Source of the DNA: JBCDJG01 sp038748065
Lineage (GTDB): Bacteria > Pseudomonadota > Gammaproteobacteria > Pseudomonadales > Halieaceae
Length of the DNA stretch: 64,000 bases
Direction: 5' to 3'
Assembly: GCA_038748065.1 (NCBI GenBank)
Contig: JBCDJG010000003.1
Span: forward strand, 90,784-154,783
In this document: positions 25,102-34,052 of the stretch, one piece after another
Position numbering within the stretch: position 1 is the stretch's first letter
Layout of the letters: each line of letters starts with the position of its first letter
Notes under the pieces: model-generated
Told to the model about the DNA's origin: nothing
The model's input: only the letters and a program-made list of their open reading frames with translations
Databases searched by the model: none
Translations under genes and position numbers: made by a program

Positions 25102-27558
25102 ATGACAAATGGCGGCAAATTCAGACGAAACACCCTCGTTGTAGCAACTGGCCTGGCCTGTGCTATTTCAGCCCAGGCGGAAGCTCAGGGCGAGCTTGAA
25201 GAAATCCTCGTCACCGCGACGCGCCGTGCGCAGAGCGTGCAGGATGTGCCCTACAACATTTCTGCAATCTCCGGTGATGACCTGGCTTTGGCGGGCATTA
25301 CCGACCTGGGCGCCCTGGTGCGCAACGTACCGGGCATCACCTATGTCGATCGGGGCGTGCGCGGTACAGCCTTTAATAGCGGCCTGGCCATGCGAGGCCT
25401 GAGCGTGGACGACGGGCGCTTGTCGAGCCCGCTGGCGACGGCGCCTGCGGTATCAACCTACCTCGGTGAAACACCGCTCTTTGCCAACCTGCGCATGACC
25501 GACATCGACCGGGTGGAAGTGTTGCGCGGGCCCCAGGGCACGCTCTACGGGTCGGGCAGCCTGGGTGGCACCCTGCGCTTTATACCGAACCTGCCGTCGC
25601 TGGAGTCGACCGAGGTGGAAATTGCCGCCGACGTGAGCAGCACCGACAACGCCGATGATCTGAACTACTCCACCGATCTGCTGGTCAACCTGCCGCTGGG
25701 CGATACCCTGGCCTTGCGCGCCAACCTCGGTTACGCCGACTACGCCGGCTGGATCGACAAGCCGCGCATGCTGGCACTGGACGGTGCCGGCTCGCCGGTG
25801 CTGGCCGACCCAGGCGATTTCCTCGGCAGTGGCCCGGTCTTTATGGGGGAGGACGGCACTAACGACGAGCAGACCACAAGCGCACGCCTGGCCCTGATGT
25901 GGCAGCCCAGCGATGTGTTCAAGGCGACGCTCGCCTATCAGTACCAGAAGGATGAATCCGATGGTTCGCCCATCCGCGCGGTGAGCTTCCCCGACTATGA
26001 CGAGTATGATTCGCCGGTGCTGGTGGATGAGCCCTTCGAAGGCGAAATCGATCTGCTGGCCCTGGACGTGGAAGTTGACCTTGGCTTTGCGACCCTCACC
26101 ACGTCGATCTCAACCTATGAATCCGAGCAGGAGTTTGAAGGCGAACTGACGGAAAACTACCAGCAGTTCGATTTTTACTTCTATGCCTACGGCGCTCAGC
26201 CACGGCCCCTTGTGACCGACTCCAACATCAACAGCGACGAGGGCACGGTGGTGGAACTTCGCCTGGCGTCGCAGGGCGACGGGCCCTTCGACTGGGTGGT
26301 GGGTGCGTTTTACATGGACCAGGACATCCGCACGCTTAACAGCAACTCCTTCGTGGGCTATACCGCCTGGGCGGATGCTTGTAACGCGGCTGACCCGGCC
26401 GGTTCGGACGAGGGCCTGTGCGGTGCGGGCACCACCTTTGGCACCTTCAAATCAGAGTTTCAAAACCCGAGTTTCTGGTTTGATGGCGCCGGGCCCGGCG
26501 AGGCGCCCAACGCGGACGCCGCCAACTTTAATGTGGTTGAAGATGAGGTCTACCTGATCGATTCTGAGGCGAATTTTGAGGATCAGGCGATCTTTGGTGA
26601 GCTGACCTGGAACCTGACCGATGCCTGGCAGGTGACCGGCGGCTTCCGCTATTTCGACCAGACGTTCGAAAACAGCCAGGTTGGTGGCGCCGTCTTCGTT
26701 GACGCCATCACCCGCGCCTCTCGCGAATTCGAGGAGAGCGACACGCTGTTCAAGTTCAATACCTCCTGGGACTTCAGCGACAACGGCATGGTCTACCTGA
26801 CCTGGTCAGAGGGCTTCCGCCGCGGCGGTGCCAACGCGCTGCCTTCGGCGGTAGTGAGCTTCGGTGAGCTGGTGCCCACCGACCCCGGGCTCTTCAACTA
26901 CGAACCCGACACGGTGGAGAACCTGGAGATCGGCATCAAGGGCAGTATCAATGATCGCTTCACCTATACCGCCGCCTTGTTCGATGTCGACTGGGAAGAC
27001 ATCCAGCTCAATACCCTGGTCACGCCTTTTGCCCTGGCCGCGGTGGTAAACCTGGGCGAAGCCCGCAGCCGCGGCGTTGAGCTGGAGTTTGGCGGCATGG
27101 TGACGGACAACCTGCAGGTCAACCTGGCCTACACTTACGTGGACGCCGAACTCACGGACCCCGACCCGGTGGGCTCGGCTGAGGCCGGGTTGAACCCGGC
27201 CGTCATAGACGGCGCGCGGCTGCCCAACATCTCGGAGAATACTGTGTCGGTTAATGCGCAGTACTTTCAAAATCTCGATAACGGCATGAACATCATCTAT
27301 GGCCTGAACGGCTTTTATCGCAGCGATTTTGATTCGACCATTGACCCGACACAGACCGAGACGATGGACAGCTATTCACTCTGGGATGGCTTTGTTACGC
27401 TGGAGGCCGAGCGCTGGAGCGTTCGCCTGTTCGCAGACAACCTGTTCAACGAGGAGGGCATCATGTATATCACTGGCCTGCCGGCCCAGGGGCCGCGTCG
27501 CTGGGAGCTGATGTCCCGTCCACGTACGATCGGGGTCGGTGCCCGCTACGCCTTCTAA
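25102..27558 (+). CDS. TonB-dependent outer-membrane receptor
   Basis: 818 residues. Signal peptide (1-28, ending ISAQAEAQ), TonB box and plug from EEILVTATRR (about 34) with LAMRGL, VSTYLGETP, VEVLRGPQGTLYGSGSLGG, then a barrel ending ARYAF. This is the large Gammaproteobacteria/Sphingomonad type often used for organic substrates rather than iron; no Fur box is visible upstream. The 277-nt divergent region contains an AT-rich stretch (about 24950-25000) with AATAAGCCC and ATTAAGCCC near-repeats. The next gene, a sulfotransferase, overlaps its 3' end by 20 nt. Confidence 0.92.
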   Translation: MTNGGKFRRNTLVVATGLACAISAQAEAQGELEEILVTATRRAQSVQDVPYNISAISGDDLALAGITDLGALVRNVPGITYVDRGVRGTAFNSGLAMRGLSVDDGRLSSPLATAPAVSTYLGETPLFANLRMTDIDRVEVLRGPQGTLYGSGSLGGTLRFIPNLPSLESTEVEIAADVSSTDNADDLNYSTDLLVNLPLGDTLALRANLGYADYAGWIDKPRMLALDGAGSPVLADPGDFLGSGPVFMGEDGTNDEQTTSARLALMWQPSDVFKATLAYQYQKDESDGSPIRAVSFPDYDEYDSPVLVDEPFEGEIDLLALDVEVDLGFATLTTSISTYESEQEFEGELTENYQQFDFYFYAYGAQPRPLVTDSNINSDEGTVVELRLASQGDGPFDWVVGAFYMDQDIRTLNSNSFVGYTAWADACNAADPAGSDEGLCGAGTTFGTFKSEFQNPSFWFDGAGPGEAPNADAANFNVVEDEVYLIDSEANFEDQAIFGELTWNLTDAWQVTGGFRYFDQTFENSQVGGAVFVDAITRASREFEESDTLFKFNTSWDFSDNGMVYLTWSEGFRRGGANALPSAVVSFGELVPTDPGLFNYEPDTVENLEIGIKGSINDRFTYTAALFDVDWEDIQLNTLVTPFALAAVVNLGEARSRGVELEFGGMVTDNLQVNLAYTYVDAELTDPDPVGSAEAGLNPAVIDGARLPNISENTVSVNAQYFQNLDNGMNIIYGLNGFYRSDFDSTIDPTQTETMDSYSLWDGFVTLEAERWSVRLFADNLFNEEGIMYITGLPAQGPRRWELMSRPRTIGVGARYAF

Positions 27559-28954
27559 GCGACAAGCGGCACTTGCACCGCCTGTTCTCGATAGCCTGAA
27601 ACGTTTCCGGGCGGGGCACTTTGGCCCCGCCCTCGCACTTGCCCGCAGGGCCAGTGAAAGCGCGAAAACGCCCGCCGAGCTCGATACCCTGGGCAGCGTG
27701 CTGAGCGCCTGCGGCGACCTGGGCGCTGCCCATCGCTGCTTCGAACGTGCTACTGCACAGGCAGCGGATACGCCGCACTTCGTGTTTAACCTCGGGACCT
27801 CTCTGCGCGCAGTGGGCCAGATCGAAGCTTCAGAGGCAGCCTTCGAGCGCGTGTTGGCCCTGAAGCCGCACGACTGGGATGCGCACCTGGCGATTTCAAC
27901 CTTGCGGCAGCAAACCCGCGATCATAACCATCTCGACCGGCTTGGCGCTGCCCTGGCGCGTACAAAGAGCGAACCGACTGCACAAGTGAAACTGCGCTAC
28001 GCCCTGGCCAAGGAATACGAAGACCTTGGCGAGTACGCCAGCGCCTTCGAGCATCTCGCCAGCGGTGCGAGCTTGCGCCGACAGCACAGCCACTACGACG
28101 TTGCCAGCGACCTTAACGCGATGGCCACTATTCGCGAGGTGTTTACGGCGGAGGTGCTGGCTGCGGCGGGTGCTGGCTGCGACAGTGGCGAGCCACTGTT
28201 TATCCTTGGCTTGCCGCGCACCGGCTCAACGCTGTGCGAGCGCATTCTGGGCGCACACAGCGCAGTGCAAAGCTGTGGTGAGCTGCAGCAGTTTGCGGTG
28301 GAGCTGGTGAAGCTCGCCCGCGGTACAGCGGCTAAGCCTGGCGTAAGTAAGCATGAGCCTCGCGGAGACAAGCTTGAGCTGATCAAGCGCTCGCCTGGTC
28401 TTTCGATGGAGGCCCTCGGGCAGCGCTACATCGACAGCACGCGGCCGCTCACGGGGGAGCATGCCCACTTCATCGACAAGATGCCGCTTAACTTCCTCTA
28501 TATTGGTCTGATCAGCATGGCCCTGCCCGGGGCCCGCATCATTCACCTCAAGCGCGGCGCCATGGATAGCTGCTATGCGATCTTTAAGACGTATTTTCAA
28601 CAGACCTATCCCTACTCCTATGATCTTGAGGATCTCGGCCGCTACTACCTGGCCTACCGCGACCTGATGGCACACTGGGAGCAGGCGCTGCCCGGCAAGA
28701 TCATTCACGTGGACTACGAAGCCCTGGTGGCCGATCAGGAGGGGGTGACCAGAGCCCTGCTGGCGGACTGCGGGCTGGAATGGCAGGCCCAGTGCCTGGA
28801 CTTTCACGAAGTAGAACAGCCGACTGCAACCGCCAGCGCTACCCAGGTTCGGCAGCGGATGAGCAGCGGCTCGGTAGGCAAGTGGCGTCATTACGAAGAA
28901 CAGCTTGAACCCCTGGCCCGTATGCTGACAGAGGGCGGCGTTGAGCTGTCTTAG
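27539..28954 (+). CDS. TPR-containing sulfotransferase
   Basis: 471 residues from a GTG inside the end of the receptor gene; no later start preserves the N-terminal repeats. Residues about 15-185 are TPR-like helical repeats (ALALARRASES, AAHRCFERATA, AFERVLALKP). Residues about 215-460 are a PAPS-dependent sulfotransferase: the 5'-phosphosulfate loop LPRTGST (225-231) and a 3'-phosphate region around IIHLKRGAMDSCYAIFKTYF. It transfers sulfate from PAPS to an unknown acceptor in the cytoplasm. Coupling of TPR sulfotransferases to TonB receptors recurs in marine proteobacteria and may reflect modification of an envelope molecule. It converges on a sulfatase with a 4-nt overlap. Confidence 0.87.
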   Translation: MPATPSKRQAALAPPVLDSLKRFRAGHFGPALALARRASESAKTPAELDTLGSVLSACGDLGAAHRCFERATAQAADTPHFVFNLGTSLRAVGQIEASEAAFERVLALKPHDWDAHLAISTLRQQTRDHNHLDRLGAALARTKSEPTAQVKLRYALAKEYEDLGEYASAFEHLASGASLRRQHSHYDVASDLNAMATIREVFTAEVLAAAGAGCDSGEPLFILGLPRTGSTLCERILGAHSAVQSCGELQQFAVELVKLARGTAAKPGVSKHEPRGDKLELIKRSPGLSMEALGQRYIDSTRPLTGEHAHFIDKMPLNFLYIGLISMALPGARIIHLKRGAMDSCYAIFKTYFQQTYPYSYDLEDLGRYYLAYRDLMAHWEQALPGKIIHVDYEALVADQEGVTRALLADCGLEWQAQCLDFHEVEQPTATASATQVRQRMSSGSVGKWRHYEEQLEPLARMLTEGGVELS

Positions 28955-30744
28955 CTAGCCTCTGCGCGGGCAGGCTCGCATGTCAGCTCGGCGCCATATC
29001 GCGCCTGAAAGTCAGAGAGGAAGAGATCGTTGTAGATCCTTGGCGTACTTGCGCCAGCGCTTGCGACCAGCGGCGGGTAGTTGTCGACCATGACTCTGCG
29101 GCTGATCGGGTACTCCTGCTGGTAGATGAGCTCATCGTCCAGGTAAACCCAAAGCTGCGCGGTAGATTCCTCCGGCCGCCGCAGCTTCCAGAGGTAATGG
29201 CTCACCACGCTCAGCAAGGCGCAACCCTCAGACGGCAGGCTGGTGCGCAAACGGTGGTCGGGCAGGGCAATCGCCAGTTGCCCCTGGCCGGCCTTGAGGC
29301 TGAACTGACCGGGCTGTTTCAGGGTGATGGGCTTTGTGCTTGCCAGCTGCAAAGGCAGTTGCAGTGTCCACCGGCCATAGCCCGGGGTGCGGCGGTAGCT
29401 GTCGCCAAGATAAGCCATACGGCCCTGCTTCCGAGCCTGCGTCTTCAGGGGCACAAAAAGCTTCGTCCGTGACCATTCATCGTACTCCTTGCCAAGGCGC
29501 GCCTTCTCGTCAGCGCTGGCTTCGCGCGGCGGCTCGAAGCGGCCATTGGCCGCGTCCCAGTCTTGTATCCGCGCCATGTTGCTGAGCTGCCCTGCGCTGC
29601 GATCCAGGATGCCCCAGTTGATATAGTCACGCGTGAGCAGGTTCCATACTCTGCGCTCGACGGGCTCGAGCGAGCGGCCGCGCAGTAGTGGCCGCAGATT
29701 ACGGCCCTCCAGCGTTGGCGGTGGCTGCATACCGGCATAGCTCAGCAGGGTGGGCATCAGGTCACTGATGAAGACGGGCGCGTCGATGTCCGTGGGTTCA
29801 AGGCCCGCGTGACGGATAACCAGAGGCGTGCGCAGCCCGCCCTCGAGGTATTCAGTTTTGGCGCCAATGAAGGGCCAGTTACTGTCACGCGTATTGTTGG
29901 TGCCGCCGTTGTCGCTCAAGAAAAGTACGACAGTGTTTTCAGCCTGGCCGCTGGCCTCGAGCGCTGCCAGCAGCCGGCCCACGGCGTGATCCAATTGTTC
30001 GACCAACGCCAGGTAGCGGCCCGCCTTGCTGCTGTCGTAGCGCTCAGCGAATTCCGCTGCCGGCTGCAGCGGCCCGTGCGGCGCGAAGTACCATAGGTTC
30101 ACGAACCAGGGCTTATCGGCTTGGCCAAGATTTTCCAGGGCGCCGATGGCGGCGTCGGTGAGGATTTCGGTGAGGTGGCCCTCGTGCTTCACAGGTTCCT
30201 CACCATCTTGCTGCAGGTAGGGGTTGTAGTAGGTGGAGCCGGGCTGCAGCATGTCGCCGCGCTTCAGGCTCAAGGCCGAGGCAAAACCCAGCCAGTGATC
30301 AAAGCCATGGTGATGTGGTTGCCCGGAGGGAATGAGATCGCTGATGTGCCACTTGCCGATATGCTGCGTTTGGTACCCGCGCCGCTTCAGCGCTTCGGGC
30401 AGCGTGGTGAACTCCGGCGAGATGCCGCGGAAGTCGGGCGGCGACACGACGGAGCGCGCATCCATCCCGGTTAGTAGCGCTACCCGGGCCGGGCGACAGG
30501 TGGCATCGGCATAGTGCGCACGAAAACGCACGCCCTCGGACGCGAGCTGATCGATGTTAGGCGTGCGCATGCTGCCATCACCGAAGCTGCCAATGTCATT
30601 ATTGCCGAGGTCATCCGCCATGATCAGCAAGATGTTGGGGGGTGGCTCTGGCGCGTCGTCCCGCGGTTCCTGCGCCAGGAAGACGAACATAACGGCCAGC
30701 CCCAGTGCACCAGCCGCCGTCCAGGCGAGGGGCTTAGGCATCAC
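28951..30744 (-). CDS. Exported arylsulfatase (type I, Cys-type)
   Basis: 597 residues with an N-terminal hydrophobic anchor or signal (6-24). The sulfatase signature ATCRPARVALLTGM holds C83-R-P-A-R87, the CxPxR site converted to formylglycine; MADDLG (D44, D45) and LFLSDNGG supply calcium ligands, and KWH in HIGKWHISD is the conserved active-site Lys/His. It hydrolyses sulfate esters in the periplasm. It needs a formylglycine-generating enzyme, which is not in this window. The C-terminal 150 residues are beta-rich (KLRRPEESTAQLWVYLDD). It is convergent with the sulfotransferase gene. Confidence 0.92.
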   Translation of the reverse strand: MMPKPLAWTAAGALGLAVMFVFLAQEPRDDAPEPPPNILLIMADDLGNNDIGSFGDGSMRTPNIDQLASEGVRFRAHYADATCRPARVALLTGMDARSVVSPPDFRGISPEFTTLPEALKRRGYQTQHIGKWHISDLIPSGQPHHHGFDHWLGFASALSLKRGDMLQPGSTYYNPYLQQDGEEPVKHEGHLTEILTDAAIGALENLGQADKPWFVNLWYFAPHGPLQPAAEFAERYDSSKAGRYLALVEQLDHAVGRLLAALEASGQAENTVVLFLSDNGGTNNTRDSNWPFIGAKTEYLEGGLRTPLVIRHAGLEPTDIDAPVFISDLMPTLLSYAGMQPPPTLEGRNLRPLLRGRSLEPVERRVWNLLTRDYINWGILDRSAGQLSNMARIQDWDAANGRFEPPREASADEKARLGKEYDEWSRTKLFVPLKTQARKQGRMAYLGDSYRRTPGYGRWTLQLPLQLASTKPITLKQPGQFSLKAGQGQLAIALPDHRLRTSLPSEGCALLSVVSHYLWKLRRPEESTAQLWVYLDDELIYQQEYPISRRVMVDNYPPLVASAGASTPRIYNDLFLSDFQARYGAELTCEPARAEAS

Positions 30745-30929
30745 AAGCGGGCGTCAGTGGCTCGGTTGGCGGCGTCGGGTGCATGGGCGCGTAGCATAGC
30801 CAATCGCGCCGGCCGGAGCTATACAGGCCTCTGGAAAGGGCGGCCGTGGTGGCGCCGACCTGCCCAGATAGTGTCCGGAAATATGGGAGATAAGGTTATG
30901 ATTTAAAAAGGTTTTTTTTCGATCTGTGT

Positions 30930-30942
30930 GGTCAGCTTGACC
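30930..30942. promoter_or_regulatory. Palindrome GGTCAgctTGACC upstream of alternative oxidase
   Basis: Perfect 5-bp arms around a 3-nt centre, about 65 nt before the oxidase start, just after an AT-rich stretch (GATTTAAAAAGGTTTTTTTT at 30899-30918). Position and symmetry suit an operator for the oxidase gene; no regulator is assigned. Confidence 0.4.
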
Positions 30943-31005
30943 TGATTTTCGTCACAATTGCGGAAACGAAAACCCGCATGTACAACTGCACAGGAGATAG
31001 CCGCA

Positions 31006-31644
31006 GTGAGCAAATTGACCCACTTTCAACCCCAGACCATCGGTGATCGCATCGCACTCGGATTCTGTAAATCCGTCCGTTTGATTGCCGACCTCTTCTT
31101 CCGCGAGCGCTACGGTCACCGCGCCGTTGTGATCGAGACGGTGGCCGCTGTGCCTGGCATGGTGGGCGGCCTGCTGCAGCATCTGAAGGCACTTCGGCAT
31201 ATTCGCGATGACCAGGGCTGGATACGCGAGCTACTGGACGAGGCAGAGAACGAGCGCATGCACCTGATGACCTTCATTCAGGTGGCTCAGCCCAGTACGG
31301 TAGAGCGTGGCCTGATCATGGCTGCCCAGTTTGTGTTCTACAACGTGTACTTCTTTATTTACGTGTTTACGCCGAAGACGGCCCACCGCATTGTCGGCTA
31401 CTTTGAGGAAGAAGCGGTGCGTAGCTACACCGACTACCTCGCAGAAATCGACGCCGGCAAGCTGCCCAACGGCCCGGCGCCGCAGATTGCCATGGACTAC
31501 TGGAAGCTGCCCGCCAACGCGACCCTGCGTGACGTGGTGATTGCCGTTCGGGCAGACGAAGCGGGCCACCGTGACCGCAACCACGAGTTGGCCGATATCC
31601 TCGCCCAGGAGCAGGAAGGCGATGCGATCTCAGCGGATCGCTAA
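31006..31644 (+). CDS. aox: Alternative oxidase (cyanide-insensitive ubiquinol oxidase)
   Basis: 212 residues from the GTG at 31006, which has AGGAG 9-10 nt upstream; a TTG at 30958 would extend it. The di-iron ligands of alternative oxidases are all present: E44 (VVIETVAAVPG), E83 and H86 (NERMHL), a Glu in FEEEAVRSY (134-136), and E185 and H188 (RADEAGHRDRNH). The spacing between first and second Glu (39) equals that of the trypanosome enzyme. It oxidises ubiquinol and reduces oxygen to water without pumping protons, as an interfacial inner-membrane protein. The usual LEEEAVHSY His is Arg here. The gene stands alone between a sulfatase and a regulator that is convergent with a 6-nt gap. Confidence 0.93.
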   Translation: MSKLTHFQPQTIGDRIALGFCKSVRLIADLFFRERYGHRAVVIETVAAVPGMVGGLLQHLKALRHIRDDQGWIRELLDEAENERMHLMTFIQVAQPSTVERGLIMAAQFVFYNVYFFIYVFTPKTAHRIVGYFEEEAVRSYTDYLAEIDAGKLPNGPAPQIAMDYWKLPANATLRDVVIAVRADEAGHRDRNHELADILAQEQEGDAISADR

Positions 31645-31650
31645 TTCGCC

Positions 31651-32232
31651 TCAGCGTTCGTCCTCACTATAGGGCGTATAGGTCGCCGCCGAGCGCGCCA
31701 CGTCGTCGTAGATGCCAGTGAGTACGGCCAGCAGCTGCGACGCCTCGCCCAGGCGGTCATCGATCTCGGTCAGCATCTGGGTTTTGCTGTTTAGCAGCTT
31801 TTCGCGTATCTCGGCGTAGCGGCTCACGGTTTTGTGGCCCTCGTCGCTGATCTCGTACATGGCCGTTTTACTGCGCAGCCCGTCGATTTTGCGGATGAAA
31901 CCCTTTCCCTCAAGCTTACGTAAAGTGTACTGAAGGTTGGCGATGTCGTCCCGGTTGAGCTGGCGCGCAAGGGATGCGGCGCCCTGCGGGTGGTGCTGCA
32001 TGGCAACAACGTGCAGCAGGACCAGCTCCTGGAAGGAGGCGTCAGGCGCGCCGGCGGTACTTGCCAGCTGCTCGCAGCTGCGCTGGAAAGCGGAAAAAAA
32101 ACGCATAACCGCCCACTCGAATTCTGTGGTTTGGATTGCGTGGCGGCCGCCCCCCAGGGGCCACTGGCTATGCAGCCAATCGCCCTCGTCGGTGGGGGCC
32201 GATTGCTGAGCCGGTTTGCTCTTTTTCGCCAT
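31651..32232 (-). CDS. Winged-helix (MarR-like) transcriptional regulator
   Basis: 193 residues from ATG 32232 (MAKKSKP), chosen for the GGAGAG ribosome site 6-11 nt upstream; a longer frame reaches 32391 but would cover the operator repeats. Residues about 55-150 form a winged helix: SFQELVLLHVVAM, GAASLARQLNRDDIANLQYTL as recognition region and a wing around SKTAMYEISDEG. This matches the winged-helix DNA-binding family related to MarR that often governs aromatic and meta-cleavage operons. It is divergent from the Rieske/extradiol cluster and most likely represses or activates it. Confidence 0.85.
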   Translation of the reverse strand: MAKKSKPAQQSAPTDEGDWLHSQWPLGGGRHAIQTTEFEWAVMRFFSAFQRSCEQLASTAGAPDASFQELVLLHVVAMQHHPQGAASLARQLNRDDIANLQYTLRKLEGKGFIRKIDGLRSKTAMYEISDEGHKTVSRYAEIREKLLNSKTQMLTEIDDRLGEASQLLAVLTGIYDDVARSAATYTPYSEDER

Positions 32233-32319
32233 CTGGGTGCTCTCCGATCTCGATGTCGCGTAGGCGCGATTATGACAGATATAAAAAAGTGTAGATCTGA
32301 AAGCGGCGCCGGGGAGTAA

Positions 32320-32365
32320 AAATTCAATAGAGCAACCATTGACTATCAGTTGAAATTCAATAGTC
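32320..32365. promoter_or_regulatory. Direct and inverted repeats between regulator and catabolic cluster
   Basis: AAATTCAATAG occurs at 32320-32330 and again at 32353-32363, 33 nt apart (about three helical turns). The second copy sits in TTGAA-A-TTCAA (32350-32360) and inside GACTAT-N13-ATAGTC (32341-32346 / 32360-32365). These are likely binding sites for the divergent winged-helix regulator. Confidence 0.5.
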
Positions 32366-32450
32366 TTTGTTCCCTCGCGCTTTGAAAACAATGCTGGAGG
32401 ACGTGAAAGGTGATCACGTCACATAAGATGCACGAAGCGGTGAGCACGTC

Positions 32451-33194
32451 ATGCGGGTGAAGATGATTCTCCCGGTGCCCGTGCCCGCGGAAGCGATGGC
32501 CGCCTTTGAAAGCCAGGTGCCCGACGACCTGCGGGGCAACCTCGAGATAGACTTCGTTGCCGCACGCAACGGCGGCAAGATCCTGGATTCCTACTACGAA
32601 ATGACCCTGGCGGACGCCTTTGTGCTGGAGGCTGGCCTGCACGCAGAGGACGAGGGCTACGACGCCGTGTGCATCAACAGCATGAGCGACTCGGGCCTGA
32701 ACGCGCTCCGCTCTCGCCTCTCTATACCCGTGGTTGGCCCCGGCCAGGCCTGCTTTTTGACGGCCGCGATGCTGGGGCACCGCTTCTCTGTGATCACCAT
32801 GTGGGAGCGCTGGCTTCCCTTGTATCGCAAGACCGCCGTAGAACTTGGTATGACGGGTAAGCTGGCCTCGGTGCGGTCCATTGACGTGCGGCCCGACGCC
32901 GAGGAACTGCTGGCGGGCAAAGAAGATATTGTGTTTGAAGCGCTGGAGGCGGCTGCGCGAGAGGCCATCGACAGCGACGGTGCCGACGTCATCATCCTGG
33001 GCTCGACAACGATGCACCAGTCCCATCAGTTTCTGCAATCGCGCCTCGATGTGCCGGTGCTCAACCCGGGACTGATTGCGCTGAAGCAGTGCGAGACCCT
33101 GGTGCAGCTCGGTATTTCGCACTCAAGGCGCGCTTACCTTGCGCCCGAGACGCTGAGCGACGACGTCTTTGCCGGCGTGCCCTCGGCCTTTTAA
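32451..33194 (+). CDS. Asp/Glu/hydantoin racemase-superfamily protein, one-cysteine variant
   Basis: 247 residues, the family's usual size. First-Cys region: DAVCINSMSDSGL (C74). Second region: IILGSTTMHQSH, where Ser185 stands in place of the second catalytic Cys of racemases and maleate isomerases. Two cysteines act as opposed acid/bases in true racemases; a one-Cys member of the superfamily, arylmalonate decarboxylase, decarboxylates instead. The gene is first in the Rieske/extradiol cluster, 21 nt before the first hydrolase gene. It may isomerise, decarboxylate or otherwise handle a ring-cleavage product, but an exact role cannot be given. Translation probably starts at ATG 32451 with a weak GGTGAG. 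Confidence 0.78.
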   Translation: MRVKMILPVPVPAEAMAAFESQVPDDLRGNLEIDFVAARNGGKILDSYYEMTLADAFVLEAGLHAEDEGYDAVCINSMSDSGLNALRSRLSIPVVGPGQACFLTAAMLGHRFSVITMWERWLPLYRKTAVELGMTGKLASVRSIDVRPDAEELLAGKEDIVFEALEAAAREAIDSDGADVIILGSTTMHQSHQFLQSRLDVPVLNPGLIALKQCETLVQLGISHSRRAYLAPETLSDDVFAGVPSAF

Positions 33195-33215
33195 CCTCGG
33201 GATGCAGGAGCAGCC

Positions 33216-34052
33216 ATGACAGATAACCCCGAAATCGGCCAATCCACCATCACCTGCGGGTACAAGACCAACTACCACGACGTGGGCGAAGGCCCGGCGG
33301 TTATCCTCTTACACGGTTCCGGTGCCGGCGTTTCCGCCTGGGCGAACTGGCGCAACCTCATTCCGAAGCTCGCTGACCGCTACCGTGTGATCGCGCCGGA
33401 CCTGGTGGGCTTTGGCTATACGGAAACGAAACCGGATTACGAGTTCCGCTTTATGGACGGCTGGCTGGAGCAGCTCGAGGCCCTGATCGACGCGCTGGGC
33501 CTGGAGCGCGTGCACATCGTAGGCAACTCCTTTGGCGGCGCGCTGGCCCTGTGGCTGGCCCATCGCTCCCCGGAGCGCTGCGAGCGCCTGGTGCTCATGG
33601 GCCCCGGCGGATGGCCAACCCTGGTCAATGACGACCTGGCTGCCCTGTGGAGCTACAAACCCTCCATCGAAAACATGAAGCGCCTGATGGATATCATGGC
33701 CTACGACCGCAGCCTGGTGACTGACGAACTTGCCGAGCTGCGCTACCGGGCGACGATACGCGAGGGCGCCCAGGAAACATTCGAGCGCATTTTCCCCCCG
33801 CCGCACCAACGCTGGCTCGATGCGCAGGCGCTATCTATAGAGGCCCTGCGCGGCATAGAGCATCCGGTTCTCATCGTTCACGGGCGTGACGACCGGGTGG
33901 TCGACCCCATGTCGTCCTGGCACCTGCACCAGCACCTCGACAATTCCCAGCTCCACTATTTCGGCCGCTGCGGCCACTGGACGCAGATAGAGCACGGCCC
34001 ACGGTTCCAGGCGCTGGTTCACCAGTTCCTGGATGAGGCGCACGCCGAGTGA
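33216..34052 (+). CDS. Alpha/beta hydrolase, meta-cleavage product (C-C bond) hydrolase type
   Basis: 278 residues, ATG after a GCAGGAGCAGCC ribosome site. Catalytic triad: S105 in GNSFGG, D226 in VHGRDDRVVD, H254 in RCGHWTQIEH; the oxyanion HGSGAG (residues 33-38) and the PDLVGFGYT strand are typical of BphD/XylF/CarC-like enzymes that cleave 2-hydroxy-6-oxo-dienoates formed by extradiol ring opening. The co-encoded extradiol dioxygenase supports this role. Its stop overlaps the start of the second hydrolase gene by 4 nt. Confidence 0.88.
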   Translation: MTDNPEIGQSTITCGYKTNYHDVGEGPAVILLHGSGAGVSAWANWRNLIPKLADRYRVIAPDLVGFGYTETKPDYEFRFMDGWLEQLEALIDALGLERVHIVGNSFGGALALWLAHRSPERCERLVLMGPGGWPTLVNDDLAALWSYKPSIENMKRLMDIMAYDRSLVTDELAELRYRATIREGAQETFERIFPPPHQRWLDAQALSIEALRGIEHPVLIVHGRDDRVVDPMSSWHLHQHLDNSQLHYFGRCGHWTQIEHGPRFQALVHQFLDEAHAE

